64,000 nt of DNA, taken from Piscicola geometra. Its lineage: Eukaryota > Annelida > Clitellata > Hirudinida > Piscicolidae. Shown here piece after piece: positions 61,401 through 64,000 of the stretch. Location of the stretch: positions 1,305,134 to 1,369,133 of the forward strand of contig OX030960.1 of NCBI GenBank assembly GCA_943735955.1, read 5' to 3'. The translations under genes were made by a program, and so were the position numbers. The notes beneath the pieces were generated by a model, which made no database searches, was not told the DNA's origin, and was given only the letters and a program-made list of their open reading frames with translations. The first letter of the stretch is position 1, and every line of letters starts with the position of its first letter.

Positions 61401-62670
61401 AGGAGAGGGGATAGAATGTAAGGAAGGGCTGGAGAAGATGGAAGTGAGGAGGAAGAGGAAGAAGATGAAAGAGGAAGGGATGAGGAAAAAGGTGAAGGGG
61501 GAAAGGACAAGGAAGAAGAGGAGGATGCAGAGGTTTCAAGACTCCCCCACTAAGCCAGGCAATTACACCGCCATCAAAAACACCATAGAAGCTGTGGACA
61601 ACAGCCTCAAGAGACAATGTGAAAACCGGTTGAAAGAGGATGCACAGACTGCCAAGGCGAAAAGGGATACAATGTCTGTGAAGTTCAAGTTGAAGAAGAT
61701 CGGCTGTGAGTGGATCTCAGTTAACAAAGGCAGGAGTGCTGAGGGAGTCAAACTGGAAGGGCAGGAGAGTGGCAAACACAAGAATAGAAAGAACAAGCAA
61801 CTTTCAAAGCACTCCGAACGACCCATTTCAATCTTCGTTCCGGACAGCATGGCACAGGGCTTCGTGTGCAACGACCCTCAACTCAAGCAGGCTTTCCTCG
61901 ACAAGATCCTCCTTTCCGACTTTTTCAAGTGCCACTTCCCTGAAGTTGAGGACCACACCCCTGTCGTTCTTCCCGACGTCTCTTTCTCTTTAACAGACGA
62001 CCCAGACGAGATCCAAGTGCTTCTCCTCACCAGGGAGGTCTTTTTCACTCCTTCAGAACTGGAGGCAGCCTTTTTGAACCTCCGCATCTCCACCAGTTTC
62101 AAGCACAAAAGTTTTGCTCCCAAAAGAGCTTCTATGGGACTCTCAACTTCTGGCAACAAAAATGTTTGTAATACGCTCACTAGCAACTACAACTGCTCCA
62201 GCAATCACAACAGCACTTCAATTAACCATAACAACTTCAACTATACAAGCAACCACAACAGCACTTGCACTAACTACAACATCTCAACCATTACAAACAA
62301 CAATGTCGACATGACTACTAAGACCACAGGCACGCCAGGCTACACAGTAAGCAAGGACCAAGTGCTGGGCTGCACTGAGGACATTGAAGCGTTGTTTTCT
62401 TTCGATGCTTTCGACGTCCCTAAAGACCCGAAACACCAAAACAAGAGTAATAATAATGATGATAAAATCAGAAGCTGTTCTTCCAAAAACTACAAGCACG
62501 ATGACATTAATGCTTTTTTCAACAACGCTTATAACAACAGTCACAACAGCAACAACATATTCACACCTCCAGCCTCTTCGTTGTTGTTGTTGGACGAGGC
62601 ACTATCTTTCTGTCTTGACTACAACTGTGAAGATGTCCTCGACAACATGCAACTCATAAATGTCCAGTGA
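55464..62670 (+). CDS. Unrecognised large nuclear-type protein, two exons, about 1,827 aa
   Basis: Exon 1 is 55464-57602 and exon 2 is 59326-62670. The donor GAG|GTTTTT is weak and the acceptor TTTTTCAG strong; both are phase 0, so the open frames join cleanly. I do not recognise a domain. Visible: a Pro/Met-rich N-terminus; Ser/Asn-rich low complexity; a basic, compact segment near residues 380-440 (SMHMSGKPMYDCRLFFQ, DVCKSGLMAKSYLSNMRFYH) that looks folded; basic SRKSRKKNN-type runs at about 450-520 that could be nuclear localisation signals; Lys/Glu-rich stretches in exon 2; a His/Gln/Asp repeat; a second folded-looking block near residue 1,560-1,660 (DPQLKQAFLDKILLSDFFKC, FTPSELEAAFLNL); an Asn-rich stretch; and an acidic/aromatic C-terminus (DIEALFSFDAFDVP, ALSFCLDYNCEDVLDNM) reminiscent of activation domains. 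A role in transcription is a guess. Confidence 0.78.
57660..58185 (+). pseudogene. RTE-like retrotransposon scrap in the intron
   Basis: At 58,020-58,150 the forward strand reads MLFVLMPGHGIMDAIYII and, after a stop, KTYLAANKSL, resembling the RT segment of RTE-type LINEs. The preceding 57,700-57,960 has no clear identity; its reverse-strand frame of 95 codons lacks a domain. Confidence 0.45.
58186..58870. repeat. AT minisatellite, 19-bp unit, about 36 copies
   Basis: Unit attacatttaaaataaatt, nearly perfect for the first 25 copies, with ttatatttaaa and aagttatt variants clustered at the right end. Very high identity suggests recent expansion. Confidence 0.97.
58871..59270 (+). repeat. Probable RTE-like 3' end with (ATG)n tail
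   Basis: Non-coding here. It ends gtaatataaacagggtcatgatgatgatgc, a 3' layout like that of RTE-type elements. With the scrap at 58,020 it suggests one old insertion whose middle is replaced by the minisatellite. Confidence 0.4.
60976..61134 (+). repeat. In-frame catcatcaagat repeat coding a His/Gln/Asp tract
   Basis: Alternating 12- and 15-base units encode (H)HQDH and NQDH runs over about 50 residues in exon 2 of the large gene. The frame is kept because units are multiples of three. Such a tract could bind metal or promote condensation, but this is inferred from composition only. Confidence 0.9.
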
Positions 62671-63240
62671 AGCCCTTTCAAGTTTGTCGAGAAAATTTGT
62701 GGACGTTTCAATTCTATTATAACTTTCAAAAGATGAATCTGTCATTACTCTTGCATCTTTTTATATTCTGTAGTTTTGAATAGATTTAAAAGCAGTATTT
62801 TAGCTTGTTTGTACATCCTGTGAATTCCCTTAAATAATTCTTGTTTAATATAGCAAAAAAAACGTGTTCAGTGAATATTTATTTGTGAAAATGACAATTT
62901 GTCTACTACTGCACGACAATTTAAATAGCAGTAAGCATAAAAAGCAAAAACTCTATGTGAAAGATGTGTAGCTCTGTCTTATGTGGCGGACTCGAAGAGG
63001 AAGAAAAGTGTCGGTAGTGATGGAGGTCTGTTTGGAGAGGGGGCTGGTGGATTTGTACTTGTTCTAATTGTACTTGCTTGAGAACTGACGTCTGAACTAT
63101 GAAGGAAGTGAACGGGTGTCTTTGAAGGATCATATTCGCCACCACCATTGCTCTTTCAGTGCAGTCGTTCATCTGCATGGTGTTAGAGGCTTTGTCTTTA
63201 TATTTCAAATAATTGAAATATAAATTATAAATATTCTTTT
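62671..63240 (+). other. 3' UTR and flank of the large gene
   Basis: No canonical AATAAA is seen close to the stop. A reverse-strand frame at 63,208-62,921 has no recognisable domain, and I leave it uncalled. Confidence 0.4.
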
Positions 63241-63248
63241 ATTCATAT

Positions 63249-63704
63249 TTACGCCAAAACTGCTAAAGCATTCGAACAAAAGTTGACAAGTCGTGAGAAA
63301 CGAACAGTTTCTCGACTCTTGGCTGGCAGGATGCTCAATAGGAGGTTTCTCTTGTGCACTGCCAACAACGTCAAGACGCAACTCCCTTGCACACCATTTT
63401 TCACAGTTTCATTTTTCCTTCTCGTGCCATCACTTATAACTGGCCTGTTGCTCTTTCGGTAGCTGCTGTTCTGCTTCTTGTAGTTGTAGTCACTGGTTAG
63501 ATTGGGCTGGTTGAGTAATAGAGATAATATATCAACCACTATTTGAAAACTTAAAGGGATTTCAAAACTGCTTTTGAAATAGACGACTTCTTCCGCGCTG
63601 AAGCCCAGATGCATGTAAAGACCTGCATCGGTGGATTGGCGTTGGTGAGTTCGAGAATATTCATTGAAGGAATCATTGAAAAAAGGTGAGGAAGAGTGCT
63701 GCAA
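63249..63704 (-). CDS. Hypothetical reverse-strand ORF, 151 codons
   Basis: An open frame of 151 codons without low complexity, starting MQHSSSPFFNDSFNEY and containing LSFQIVVDILSLLLNQP and a Lys/Arg-rich middle. I recognise no family. The C-terminal half (TLLAVHKRNLLLSIL) is hydrophobic/basic. It could be an exon of a gene continuing to the right of the window, a small gene, or chance. Confidence 0.25.
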   Translation of the reverse strand: MQHSSSPFFNDSFNEYSRTHQRQSTDAGLYMHLGFSAEEVVYFKSSFEIPLSFQIVVDILSLLLNQPNLTSDYNYKKQNSSYRKSNRPVISDGTRRKNETVKNGVQGSCVLTLLAVHKRNLLLSILPAKSRETVRFSRLVNFCSNALAVLA

Positions 63705-64000
63705 GTAACTGAATAGACAATTTTTTTATTAAATAAATAACAGAAATTTTTAGAAGTGAATTGAATGAAAAACAAGCAAAAAGTAAATTAGCATTAGGAT
63801 AAATAGATTGCGAGTAAAGAACGAAGCAGCTGAAAAATCTAGTAGCAATGCAAATGGAGTGGAGAGTAATGGAAATAAAACAATGTAAGATGGGTTAGCG
63901 CAAGAACGAAGACAGAATAAAGCTTATGGACAGACGCACAACTAGAAAGACAAGCAGTGACTCGAGGCATAAATGAAATGGTGGATAAATAAATAATCGA

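Noticed and set aside
60803..61510. Reverse-strand Asp-rich ORF
   Set aside because: It is the shadow of the catcatcaagat repeat in the coding exon of the large gene.

Overview
This window is genomic DNA from an animal, probably an AT-rich invertebrate; I cannot name the phylum. The evidence is spliced genes with GT/AG introns, orthologs of animal genes (PNISR, R3HDM4, a serpin), many hAT, piggyBac and MITE-type DNA transposons, several non-LTR retrotransposon remnants, tRNA-derived SINEs and TTAGGG-like repeats. There is no operon structure, CRISPR array or prokaryotic signal.

Layout. 1-1 kb: an old interspersed repeat and a 20-bp AT minisatellite. 1.18-1.92 kb: an R3HDM4-like gene with one apparent frameshift. 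2.9-6.5 kb: an intact-looking hAT transposon with a six-exon, 667-codon transposase frame, inserted into an older copy of itself. 6.5-13.8 kb: a retrotransposon split by a foldback complex built of 16-bp repeats. 14.2-18.2 kb: a second retrotransposon split by an hAT element that itself holds a SINE-like repeat. 19.1-21.1 kb: three inverted-repeat MITEs, two with 9-bp target duplications, all carrying telomere-like tracts; a fourth copy lies at 54.6-55.0 kb.

22.3-52.2 kb is one gene, an ortholog of PNISR (an SR-related nuclear-speckle protein). I reconstruct nine exons that keep phase throughout and give 701 residues. Its fourth intron is 17.1 kb and almost wholly a 21-bp minisatellite of about 810 units, which by chance lacks stops in all three forward frames and one reverse frame. 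Its seventh intron is 9.8 kb and holds a deleted hAT, a deleted piggyBac with exact TTAA ends, two tRNA-derived SINEs and a retrotransposon tail.

52.6-53.9 kb: an intronless serpin convergent with PNISR, with an atypical reactive-centre hinge. 55.5-62.7 kb: a two-exon gene for an unrecognised protein of about 1,827 residues, whose intron holds a 19-bp minisatellite and RTE-like remnants. The last 1.3 kb has one uncertain reverse ORF. The host genes appear functionally unrelated; about half or more of the window is repeats.
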